Origin: Rhodanobacter sp. A1T4
Lineage (GTDB): Bacteria; Pseudomonadota; Gammaproteobacteria; Xanthomonadales; Rhodanobacteraceae
Length of the DNA: 64,000 bases
Assembly: GCF_014207185.1 (NCBI RefSeq)
Contig: NZ_JACHCP010000003.1
Location: 124,001-188,000 of the forward strand
Direction of reading: 5' to 3'
Shown here: piece by piece, positions 49,173 through 62,000 of the stretch
Position numbering within the stretch: the stretch's first letter is position 1
Layout of the letters: the number at the start of each line of letters is the position of its first letter
Notes under the pieces: generated by a model
Seen by the model: only the letters and a program-made list of their open reading frames with translations
Told to the model about the DNA's origin: nothing
Database searches by the model: none
Program-made: the position numbers and the translations under genes

Positions 49173-49921
49173 TACTGGAGATCGCTGCGAACTCCGTCGC
49201 CTCCGCGCTGGCAGCGCAGGAGGGTGGAGCAGGGCGCATTGAGCTTTGCACGGCGCTGGAGCTGGGCGGCCTTACGCCATCGTCGGCGCAGATTACATTG
49301 GCACGCGAACAGCTCACGATCCCGCTATATGTGCTGATCCGCCCGCGTGCTGGCGATTTTCTCTACAGCGATCTTGAATGCGAAACCATGTTGCGCGACA
49401 TCGAAGCCTGCGTCAGGGCGGGTTGCGATGGTGTTGTACTCGGTGTGCTCGATGCCGGCGGTCAAGTCGACATGCCGCGCTGTCGTTCGCTGATTTCAGC
49501 AGCAGGCGACTCGGGCGTGACCTTCCATCGGGCGTTCGACCTCACGCGCGATCCGCTATCGGCATTGGAGGACGTGATCGCACTCGGCTGCGAGCGTGTA
49601 CTGACTTCGGGCGCACAGGCCAGTGCGATCGAGGGAGCGACGTTGATTCGTCAACTGGTCGAGTTATCGGCTGCTCGCATTGCCGTGATGCCAGGCGCTG
49701 GGGTGAGTGCCCGGAATATCGGCGAGCTGCTGGCGGTCACCGGTGCCCGCGAATTTCATGCGTCGGCTAAATGCCAGCACCCCTCCGCCATGCAATGGCA
49801 ACCGCCGTTGCTGACCGATATGCAGGATGGTGAGTGGCGCAGCGATGTCGAGCAGATACGCACCATCGTTGCGGCGCTGGGCAGCGCGTTTGAAGCGCGC
49901 AGCAGGGCGTCCGCAGTTTGA
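49169..49921 (+). CDS. cutC: CutC family protein
   Basis: A 250-residue TIM-barrel protein (EIAANSVASALAAQEGGAGRIELC, VLIRPRAGDFLYS, FHRAFDLTRDP, RVLTSGAQ, VMPGAGVSARNI, EFHASAK). Annotated as copper homeostasis, though E. coli phenotypes are disputed, so the role is uncertain. It overlaps the asparaginase stop by four bases. Confidence 0.93.
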   Translation: MILEIAANSVASALAAQEGGAGRIELCTALELGGLTPSSAQITLAREQLTIPLYVLIRPRAGDFLYSDLECETMLRDIEACVRAGCDGVVLGVLDAGGQVDMPRCRSLISAAGDSGVTFHRAFDLTRDPLSALEDVIALGCERVLTSGAQASAIEGATLIRQLVELSAARIAVMPGAGVSARNIGELLAVTGAREFHASAKCQHPSAMQWQPPLLTDMQDGEWRSDVEQIRTIVAALGSAFEARSRASAV

Positions 49922-50025
49922 AGACGCCGTTTCGCCGTGAAATAATTAGCCGCTGATTTCATGCGTGCCGATATTCTGGTGAACATATCCGGCATCATTG
50001 GAGCATCTGTAAAAGGATAGGCGCA

Positions 50026-50103
50026 ATGAAAGGAATTCGTTTACTTGCGATCACCGTGGCATGGGCGCTCGCGTTAATGGTTGCATCGACACCCTTTAAA
50101 TGA
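50026..50103 (+). CDS. 25-residue hydrophobic peptide frame, remnant or leader
   Basis: AAAGGA precedes an ATG encoding a 25-residue signal-peptide-like sequence (MKGIRLLAITVAWALALMVA), then a TGA. Either a truncated exported protein or a small peptide. No downstream coding continues in frame. Confidence 0.3.
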   Translation: MKGIRLLAITVAWALALMVASTPFK

Positions 50104-50167
50104 ATCTCCGTCAACCCATCGCGCGTTCAGTTTGCTAATGCATCGTCAGAGGCAGATACCACGTCAA

Positions 50168-50245
50168 TCAAAGTAGCTGCGAGACGAACACAGCAGTTAC
50201 GCCATGAATAAGTGGCAATCCGAACCATAAGAGCTTGATAGCCAT
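50168..50245 (-). CDS. 25-residue hydrophobic peptide frame on the opposite strand
   Basis: An ATG about 8 bases after GGGGA encodes MAIKLLWFGLPLIHGVTAVF and five more residues before TGA. It is one potential membrane helix, convergent with the small frame at 50026-50103. The in-frame reading also continues upstream. Weakly supported. Confidence 0.2.
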   Translation of the reverse strand: MAIKLLWFGLPLIHGVTAVFVSQLL

Positions 50246-50736
50246 TCCTACATCCCCACATGCCCATGTGGGCGCACCTTCGGGTTGTAAAGAGACATCG
50301 CTATCGGTGGTCTCGACCCCAGATTGGTTGTTCAGCTCGTTCAATTCGTTCGACCCGCGTGCCTGCTGTGATCTCTCCATGACGTTTGTGGGCATCAAAA
50401 TTGAAATGACTCACGCAATGTCGAGTCGGATCAGCTGCCATCGCCATCGGCACTGGTGCCGATTGTGGTCAGCGAGATCGTTACCAGTGCTGCTGTTTCA
50501 CACCGCCGGTCAGAGCAAGAGGACATGCGAGCCATAGGCGCCATGGCATCGGCCTCCTTAGCAAGTTTTAACTCGGTTGCCCGCGAAGGCCTTTCATCCG
50601 GTCCTGCTTTCGGAATATTTCTCCGGCAAGCCGGACTTGCTTATCTATGAGTTAGCGTGCTTGGTATGCCTAAAAGGTTAACGACGTGAGTGCATTAAGT
50701 CTTGTGCACCAACTACCGTTTAGCGCCGTGCGACAT

Positions 50737-50769
50737 AAAAAAGCCCCGCATTGCGGGGCTTTTTTGTTC
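50737..50769. terminator. terminator of the M1 aminopeptidase gene
   Basis: AAAAAAGCCCCGC and GCGGGGCTTTTTT flank ATT, giving a long stem with T-runs in both directions. Confidence 0.88.
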
Positions 50770-50783
50770 TTGCTACAGCAACA

Positions 50784-53432
<2,649 letters not shown>

Positions 53433-53538
53433 GACTATCTCCCGTGTAAACCAATCATGTTGGAGGGGATATGACCCGCCTGACACTGCCGGAAGTCACG
53501 GCTAGAAATGGGTCGGGTTCATTTATTTCAAGGTAGAA

Positions 53539-53570
53539 GGGTCGGTGATAAATAAACCGACCCCTTTTTT
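53539..53570 (+). terminator. hairpin with T-run between pepN-like and ABC genes
   Basis: GGGTCGGT and ACCGACCC form an 8-bp stem followed by CTTTTTT on the plus strand. Both neighbouring genes are on the minus strand, so its direction is odd. It may block antisense transcription towards the ABC gene. Confidence 0.5.
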
Positions 53571-53616
53571 GATCATGGCTTAGTCATGACTTCAAGACCG
53601 GGCTTTTCGAGGTCCT

Positions 53617-55389
53617 TCAGGCCACAAACTGCAGTCGCGCCAGCTCAGCGTACAGCCCGCCTTCGGCGAGCAGATTTTCGTGGGTGCCTTGCGCCACGAT
53701 GCGGCCACCATCCATCACCACGATACGGTCGGCGCGTTTGACGGTAGCAAGGCGATGGGCGATGACCAGCGTGGTGCGGCCTTTTTCCAGCCGTTCCAGC
53801 GCCTGCTGGATAGCCGCCTCGGATTGCGCATCGAGTGCCGAGGTTGCTTCGTCCAGCAACAGCAGCGGTGCGTCGCGCAGGATGGCGCGGGCGATCGCAA
53901 TGCGCTGGCGCTGTCCGCCGGACAGGCGCACACCGCGTTCACCCAAGGCGGCATCGTAGCCATCGCCGATCGCACTGATGAACTCATGCGCTTCGGCTGC
54001 ACGCGCCGCTTCGCGCACCTCGGTATCACTGGCCGTCTGGCGGCCGAAGCGGATGTTGTCCGCGGCACTGCCGCCGAAAATCACCGTTTCCTGCGGCACT
54101 AATGCGATAGCGCCGCGCAGTTCAGGCAGTGCCAGTTGTCGCAGGTCTATGCCGTCCAGCGTGATACGGCCGGACTGCGGATCGTAGAAACGCAGCAGTA
54201 GCGCCAGCACGGTGCTTTTGCCGGCGCCGGACGGGCCAACCAGAGCTACCGTTTCACCGGGCTGGATGGTCAGATCAAAGTCGTGCAGTGCAGGGGCATC
54301 GGGGCGCGTGGGGTAGTTAAATGCCACATGCTCGAACCGCAGCGCAGCGCGAATCGGGCGGGGCAGGTTGATCGGTTGTGCCGGGCTGGCGACGTCTGCC
54401 TTTTCATTGAACAGCTCACCAATGCGTCCCATGGCGCCGGCGGCGCGCAGCACGTCGCCCCAGACCTCGCTGAGGCCTGCGACCGCCCCAGCGGCTAAAA
54501 TCGCGTAGACCACAAATTGGCCGAGCACACCGGGATCGAGAGTTTTAGCCATCACTTCGCGCGCGCCCACCCACAGCACCAAAGTGATCGCGCCAAATAT
54601 CAACACAATCACCGCGGCGGTGAGTAATGAACGCATGCCGATGCGCTCGCGTGCAGTGCTCAACGCACGCCGAATCGCGCTGCTGTAGCGCTCGCTCTCG
54701 ATGTCTTCACGTGAATACGCTTTTACCGCTGGTGCGGCGTTGAGCGTCTCATTGGCAATGGCGGCGGCATCAGCGAGACGGTCCTGGCTGGCACGTGAGA
54801 GCTTTTGCACGCGCCGGCCGAAGATAAGAATCGGTAGCATTACTGCGGGAATAACCAAGGCTGTAAGGCCGGCAAGCTTCGGGCTGGTCCATGTCATCGC
54901 GACGATGCAGCCCACCAGCATGACAGCGCTGCGCAAAGAAACCGAGATACCCGAACCGATCAGTGCTTGCACTACTTCAGTATCTGTACCCAATCGCGAG
55001 ATCAGTTCGCCGACGCGGCTGCGCTCAAAAAAGCCGACGTCCAGTCGGATGACATGGGTGTAGAGTTTCTCGCGTAGCGAAGCCAGCGCCCGCTCGCCGA
55101 GCAGAGCGATGCAGAAATAACGTGCTGCAGTGGCCACGGCCAGCACGAGGGACACGCCGAACAAGCCAAGGAAAGTGGCATTGATGACGACCATGCTTGA
55201 GTTGCCGAAACCCCGATCGATCATCTGCCGCAGTGCCATCGGCAATACCAGCGTCGCACCTGAAGACAACCCCAGAAACACCAGCCAGCCGATCGCCAGT
55301 GCGCGATGCGGTTTGAGGAATGGCCAGAGCAGGCGCAATGCGCCGATTTGGCGAACGGAGCGGGGTTTGTCGTTGGCGGAATCGCTCAT
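53617..55389 (-). CDS. ABC exporter, fused membrane and ATPase domains
   Basis: A 590-residue half-transporter: six-helix membrane domain (about 20-315) and an ATPase with Walker A GPSGAGKST, signature LSGGQRQR and Walker B LLLLDEATSALD. MsbA-like in layout, but the substrate is not readable. The ATG overlaps the TGA of a disrupted upstream gene (ATGA), suggesting that the two were once coupled. Confidence 0.92.
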   Translation of the reverse strand: MSDSANDKPRSVRQIGALRLLWPFLKPHRALAIGWLVFLGLSSGATLVLPMALRQMIDRGFGNSSMVVINATFLGLFGVSLVLAVATAARYFCIALLGERALASLREKLYTHVIRLDVGFFERSRVGELISRLGTDTEVVQALIGSGISVSLRSAVMLVGCIVAMTWTSPKLAGLTALVIPAVMLPILIFGRRVQKLSRASQDRLADAAAIANETLNAAPAVKAYSREDIESERYSSAIRRALSTARERIGMRSLLTAAVIVLIFGAITLVLWVGAREVMAKTLDPGVLGQFVVYAILAAGAVAGLSEVWGDVLRAAGAMGRIGELFNEKADVASPAQPINLPRPIRAALRFEHVAFNYPTRPDAPALHDFDLTIQPGETVALVGPSGAGKSTVLALLLRFYDPQSGRITLDGIDLRQLALPELRGAIALVPQETVIFGGSAADNIRFGRQTASDTEVREAARAAEAHEFISAIGDGYDAALGERGVRLSGGQRQRIAIARAILRDAPLLLLDEATSALDAQSEAAIQQALERLEKGRTTLVIAHRLATVKRADRIVVMDGGRIVAQGTHENLLAEGGLYAELARLQFVA

Positions 55390-55810
55390 GAGTTCTCGCA
55401 GAGTGGATCGATGATGCGCGGCGCGGTCTCGCCAGGCAGCGAAACTTTGTACCGAACGTGGACATTGCCATTGAAGGTGGGGCGTCTGGTCGCCGATTCA
55501 ATCCAGTCGCCTGGCCGCGCTTCGCTCGTGGCTGATGTCGACGATGCGCGCCTGCACCTCGGCAACTCGGTTTTCTGGCAATTGCTGTTGCAGCTGGACG
55601 CCATCGGCGTCAAAACTTTCCGCTGTCGATATCTGCTTGCCACTCCTTTCCGCGTGCTTTGAACAACGTCAATTCGGCGAAATCGTAGTGCACGCCTAAT
55701 TGCTGGCTCATCGCGACAATCGGCGGTCGCAGGCATTCCGCCCCTGTGTCGCCATAGGCGCGCACCAAACTGCCCGCGCTCAGCTTGATGGCTGCATACC
55801 CGTAAATGAA
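55386..55810 (-). pseudogene. frameshifted gene upstream of the ABC exporter
   Basis: Three reading frames in succession give plausible protein. From 55810 to 55610 reads GYAAIKLSAGSLVRAYGDTG and later LGVHYDFAELTLFKARGKEW, ending GKF-stop. Removing one T from the TTTT run there restores FDADGVQLQQQLPENRVAEV until a stop at 55498. A second shift leads to WIESATRRPTFNGNVHVRYK and the stop at 55386 overlapping the ABC ATG. No start codon is left. Family not recognised. Confidence 0.6.
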
Positions 55811-56017
55811 TTAGGCATATGTCCATGCCAGAGGGGAAGCTCAAGTAGCTGAATGGGAAAGTGAAATTTTGTGAAAATAGTCACATTCTTCAATACTTGA
55901 TTTATAGTAGTGGCTGGGGGTCCGCGGTCCACGGCTATACAAGCAAATGCTGGAAAACGCTTGAGCCATTGATGGAGTTAGGAGCCCATCTGATGTCCAT
56001 ACAAGGGGAATTCCATC
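55811..56017 (+). promoter_or_regulatory. adhesin upstream region with promoter
   Basis: A 207-bp AT-richer stretch between the pseudogene and the adhesin. It includes a Clp/CRP-type palindrome and a TATAGT at 55903-55908, followed by a leader of about 100 nt. The ribosome site AAGGGGA at 56003-56009 precedes the adhesin ATG. Confidence 0.5.
55870..55885. promoter_or_regulatory. CRP/Clp-family binding site
   Basis: TGTGA-N6-TCACA, a perfect match to the CRP core consensus, with flanking ATTT and TTCTT. Xanthomonad Clp binds the same core and loses binding when c-di-GMP is bound. It lies about 38 bases before a TSS predicted from TATAGT, close to a class II position; it could activate or overlap the polymerase site. 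Confidence 0.65.
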
Positions 56018-59000
56018 ATGAATCATGTCTATCGCCTGTGCTGGAATCGATCCAGCGCACAGTGGGTTCCGGCGTGTGAGTTTGCTCGCAGCACCTCGCC
56101 CGCGCCTTCCCGTGCAAAGCTAATGGGTCCTCGTACGGCATGGTTTTCGGTACTGGCGATGTACTTGGGTATGACCGGGCTGGCGTGCGCCAGCGCAACG
56201 GGTGGGCAGATCACGGCAGGCTCGGGCCAGATCACCCAGAGCGGAAACACCACGACGATCCAGCAGAGCAGCCAGAACCTTTCGCTGAACTGGCAAAGCT
56301 TCAACATCGGATCCAATCAGACTGTTGATTTTGTGCAGCCGGGTTCGAGTTCGATTGCGGTCAATCGCATTCTTGGCAGTACGGGCAGCACGATCCTCGG
56401 GCATCTCAATGCCAATGGTCAGGTCTGGCTGATCAATCCGAATGGCATCATCTTCGGGAAGGGCGCGCAGGTGAATGTCGGCGGCTTGGTCGCTTCCACG
56501 CTGGACGTCAACGATAGCGACCTCGGCTCCAACACACGTACCTTCAGCGGTAACGGCAAGGGCAGCGTGGTCAACCAGGGCACGCTGAACGCGGCCGACG
56601 GCGGTTACATCGCGCTGCTGGGCAACCAGGTATCCAACCAGGGGGTGGTCAGTGCGCGGCTCGGTACGGTCGCGCTCGGTGCCGGCTCGGCCGAAACACT
56701 CACCTTCCAGGGCAACCAGCTACTGCACCTGCAGGTGGACCAGAGCACGCTGGACAACCTGGCCGAAAACCGCCAGATCATCCAGGCAGATGGTGGCCAG
56801 GTGATCATGACCGCCGGCGCCAAAGATGCGCTGTTGGCCAGCCTGGTCAACAACACCGGCGTGGTGCGCGCGCAGACGGTGGAAAACCACAACGGCACCA
56901 TCACCCTGCTCGGCGGCATGGCTTCGGGCACCGTGAATGTCGGTGGCACGCTCGACGCCAGCGCGCCGAACGGCGGCAACGGCGGCTCGATTGAAACCTC
57001 GGCGGCCAACTTCAAGTTGGCCAGCAGTGCATTGATCACGGCCGGTGCGAAAGCCGGCAAAGCGGGCACCTGGCTGGTCGATCCCACCGACCTCGATATC
57101 AACCCCGGCGATGAGACTGCGCTCGATGCCGCACTGAACGGCGGGACTAGCGTCACGCTCACCACCTCGGCTACCGGTGCGCCAACAGGCGGCTTCGGTA
57201 CGCCGGTGACCAGCGGGACCACCGCCGGCGATATCAACGTCAATACGGATATCGCCTGGACCAATGCGGCTGCCAGCCTGACGCTGTCGGCGTATCACGG
57301 CATCGCGGTCAATGACACCATCACCGGCGCTGGCGGCTTGAACCTGACCGCTGCCACGGGCCCGATCAGCATCAACGCTGCCACCCAGGCGGACACGGGC
57401 GTAACGATGAACACGGCGGCGGGTGCGATCAACGTCGGCGCCGCGGTGAACAGCGCGGCCACGGTGGCGATGCATGCGATCGGCGGCAACCTCGCCATCG
57501 CCGCGGGCGGATCGGTCACCGGCGGCACGGGCGCCACGCTCGGCACCAGCGCGAACTTCACCAACGCGGCGGGCGCCGCGGCGGTGACGACGACGGCCGG
57601 CAACTGGTTGATCTATTCGACCAATCCCACACTGGATACGGCCGGTGGCCTCACACCCAGCTTCGTCCAGTACAACGCGCCATTCGGCACGGCCGCGCTG
57701 GGCACTGGCAATGGCTTTCTGTACAGCCTCGCGCCGACCATCACGATTACCGGCCTGACCGGTAATGTCGCCAAGACCTACGACGGCACCACCGCCGCTA
57801 CGCTTGCCCTCGGCAATGTCACCACCAGCGGCCTGGTCAACGGCGATGCGCTCAATGCCCTGGCATTGTCGGGCACCTACGCCTCATCGAATGCGGCCAC
57901 GGGCATCAGCGTGACCAGTGCGGCCAGCCCGACGTCATTCAGTGTCACCACGACGGGCGGCCTTACCGCTTACGGCTACCAGTTCGCCGCAGGCGCCAAG
58001 AGCGCGAATATCGGCACCATCAACCCGTTGCAACTGATCGGCACCATTGTCGGCAATCCAACCAAGGTCTACGACGGCACCACCACGGCGACGTTAAATT
58101 CATCGAACTACAGCTTCAATTTCGTGGCCGGGCAGGGCGCGACGGTAAGCCAGCCCAGCTCGGTCGCCTATGCCGGTGTCGATGCGGGCCCTGAGACCAT
58201 CACGGCCACGCTCCGACCGACCAACTTCACCGCCAACGCCGGCACCAATTTCGCCAACTACATCCTGCCGACCACCGCGACCGGTCCGGGCACCATCACG
58301 CAGGCGCCGCTGAATATCCTCAATCTGCTGGCAACCGACAAGGTTTACGACGGCACGACCACCGACGCGCTCAACACGACCAATGCAGCGCTGAGCGGCG
58401 TGATTCCCGTCGATAACGGCAACGTCACGTTGAATGCTGCCGGTGCTACGGGAGATTTCAGCCAGGCCAATGTCGGCAACAATCTCACCGTCATCGCCAA
58501 CCTCGCCACCTTCAGCATTGGCGGTAGCGCGGCAAACAACTACATGTTGCTCGCCCCACAAGGCCTGAGCGCGGACATTACGCCGAAGGCGCTGACGGTG
58601 ATCGATGCCACCGCCGCCAACAAGATCTACGACGGCACCACCACCGCGGCCCTCGACGTGAGCGGGGCAACTCTGTCGGGCTTGGTCGCCGGCGACACCA
58701 CGGTAACGCTGGCCGATGGCAGCGCCGCCGGCAGCTTCAGCCAGTCCGACGTCGGCAACGCCCTGACCGTTACCACCTCCGGTTTCAACCTCGCCGGCAC
58801 AGGCACAGGCAACTACACCCTTTCGCAGCTTGTGCTGACCGCCAACATCACGCCGAAGATGCTGACGATCGCCCTCGATTCCGCCAACGCACCTACCAAG
58901 ATCTACGACGGTACCGATGCCGCCAACCTGACTACCGGCAACTTTGACGTTAGCGGATTTATCGCCGGCCAGAGCGTCTCCGTTGCGCAGGCGTCGGGCA

Positions 59001-62000
59001 CGTACAACAGCCAGAATGTGCTGGATGCGACGACGGTCACGACCGCGTTGCAGGCGTCCGACTTTGCGGTTGGCTCAGGCACGAAGCTTTCCAACTACAG
59101 CTTCCCCGCGACCGTTAGCGGCGCCGGCTCGATCACCCCGGCACCGCTGGACACGGCCATCGTCAACAATCCGACCAAGACCTACGACGGCAACAACACG
59201 GCCACGCTGACGCAGAACAACCTGGGCTTGAGTGGCGCGATCGGTAGCGAACAGATCACCGTCAATAACGGGACGTATTCCGGTGCTTACGCCACGGTCA
59301 ACGTCGGCACGCAAAACGTAACAGCCACGCTCACTGCCGGTAATCTGACGTTCGCCAACGGTGCCATAGCATCGAACTACATCCTGCCGCTGGTATTCAA
59401 CGGCCTCGGCACCATCGTTCCGGCGCCCCTCGGCATTTCCGCAAGCATCAATGGCGCGACCAAGGTCTACGACGGCACCACCGATATCACCCTGTTGCCG
59501 GGCAATTTTGTTCTGTCCGGCTTTGTGAACGGCGACAGCGCCGTGATCAACCAGAATATCGACGGCACGTTCGCCAACAAGAATGCCGGCACGGGCATCG
59601 CGCTCACTGCCACCCTGGCGGAGGCCGACTTCAATTTTGCCCCGGGCAGCGATCCGGGCGACTACACCTATCCGGTGATCGCTTATGGCACGGGCTCGAT
59701 CACGCAACGGCCGCTGACCGTCACACTCGGCAGCATCACCAAGGTCTATGACGGCACCAGTAGCGCGCAACTGAACTCGGCCAATTTCACCGTCGCTACC
59801 GGCGTGGCCGGCGAAAGCTTCACCATCACGCCGACGGCAGCGTTCAACTACAACACGCCCAACGTCAGCGCCACGACGGTGAGCGGCACGCTCACCGGCA
59901 ACAACTACACCGGCACGGGTGGCGCACTGAAGTCCAACTACGTTCTGGATTACGCGCCGACCGGCTCCGGCACGATCACCCCGGCGCCGCTGTTCATCAC
60001 CGGCGTCTACGGCACCGACAAGGTGTACGACACCACCAACGCCGATCCTTTGAATGTCACCAACGCTGCGCTGGCGGGGCTGGTCGATACCGATGCGGGC
60101 GACGTGACCCTGTCGACTTCCGGTAATTCGGGCCAGTTCGGGCAAGTGAATGTCGGCACAGGCCTGACCGTGACCGCGAGCGGCTTCACGATCAGCGGCA
60201 CGCAGGCCGGCAACTACAACCTGATGCAGCCGACCGGCCTGTTCGCCAACATCACGGCCAAGTCCATCACGGTTACTGGCGTCACCGCCGAAAACAAGCC
60301 CTACGACGCGACCAACACCGCCACGCTGGATACCGCTGCGGCCGCGCTGAGCGGCGTGTTTGCCCAGGATACGGCGAACGTCGATCTGTCGACGATCGGT
60401 ACCGGCGTGTTCAACAACGTCAACGCCGGCAATCGACTGGTCAACACCAGTGGCTTTGCCATCGGCGGCACAGCTTCGGGTAATTACACACTGGTGCAGC
60501 CGGGCCCACTGGCTGCCACGATCACTCCGCGGCAGCTGACCGCAAACATCACCGGCACGCCGACCAAGGCTTACGACGGCAGCAACTCGGCCACGTTGAC
60601 TGCCGCTGATTACACGCTTGGCGGCTTCGTTGCCGGCCAGGGCGCGACCGTCCCGCAATCGGCGACCGCCAACTATGCGTCGCCCAATGCCGGCAACAAT
60701 CTGGAGGTCGATTCGACCCTGGTTTCATCGGACTTCCTGGCGAACTCGGGTACCAACCTGGCCAACTACGTCCTGCCGACCAGCGGCCAGGGCTTCAATG
60801 GCGTGATTACGCCGTACGTGCTCAACCTCAGCGGCACCCGCGTGTACGACGCCCTGACCGACGCCAACGGCAATCTGTTCGGCACGCTCACCGGCCTCAA
60901 CGGTGACACCTTGACCGTCGATGGGTCCGGCGTGACCGGCAGCAAGAACGTAGGCACCTATACCGCCGCGTCTGCCGCGCCCGCCAATTTCCAGCTGGGC
61001 AGTCTGGGGCTGGTCTCGGCCGGGAACGGAGCAATCGCCACCAACTACACCTTGGTGGGGGGAACCGACAAATTCGTCATCACCAAGGCCACGTTGACCG
61101 TGATCGACGGCTCCGCCGCGAACAAGATCTACGACGGCACCACCGCCGCCGTCATCAGCGGTGCCCAGCTCAGCGGCGTGCTGCTCAGCGATGTCGTGAC
61201 GCTCACCAATCCGACCAAGGGCACGTTCAATAGCAAAAACGTGAACGCGACCAGCGTGACGACCGCCGCTGGCATCAGTGGCACGGATTCCGGCAATTAC
61301 AACCTGGTGCAGCAGAGCGGCATCCCCGCGACGATCTCGCCGCTGGCCATCACCATCATTGCCACCGGTGCCAACAAGATCTATGACGGCACCACGGCGG
61401 ATCCCGGCCTGACCGTGGGTCTGTCGCCATCGACGCCGCTGGCAACGGGTGACACGTTGACCTACACCTTCGGCTCGGTGGCCTTCGCCGATCCGAATGT
61501 CAACAACGGCATCCTCATCAACGTCGCCAACACCGCTGCCCACGGCGCTGCGGTCACCGCCGGCGACTACACCTTCAACACCAGCGCAGTGACCGCGGCG
61601 AACATCACGCCGCGCCCGATCACGCTGAACTCGACCCGTCTTTATGACGGCACAACCGATGCCGATGCCAGCCTGTTCACCGTGAACACCGGCGTCGCGG
61701 GCCAGGCACTGACGCTCACCGGCAGCGGTGTGCTGGACGGCAAGGATGTCGGCACGCAGGCTTTCAATAGTCTCGGTACGCTGGCGCTGGTCAGTGGTAC
61801 CGGATCGGCCAGCAATTACACGCTGTCGCCATTTACTTCCGACAGCGTGACGATCAACCCGTTGATCATCAATCTTGATGGCACCCGCGTATACGACGGT
61901 ATGACCGATGCCAACGGCGCCGATTTCGGCACGATCAATACCGGCATCGGTAGCGAGTCCCTGACCGTTGGCGGCACCGGCACCACGGGCAGCAAAAACG

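Larger units (their letters stand above)
49922..50783. other. gene-poor stretch between cutC and pepN-like gene
   Basis: About 860 bp without a recognisable protein. It holds two very small hydrophobic frames, annotated separately, and a palindrome CCCACATG-CC-CATGTGGG at 50255-50272. The pepN terminator is at the right end. Base composition looks less GC-rich than the flanks by eye. It could be degraded DNA; no transposase or repeat ends were seen. Confidence 0.5.

Noticed and set aside
55386..55844. 152-codon single frame as an intact gene
   Set aside because: It mixes a non-coding frame with the last third of a frameshifted gene; coding-like sequence is in the other frames.
59075..60658. 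527-codon frame antisense to the adhesin
   Set aside because: Mirror of the repeat codons in a GC-rich gene; no start signals, family motifs or independent support.
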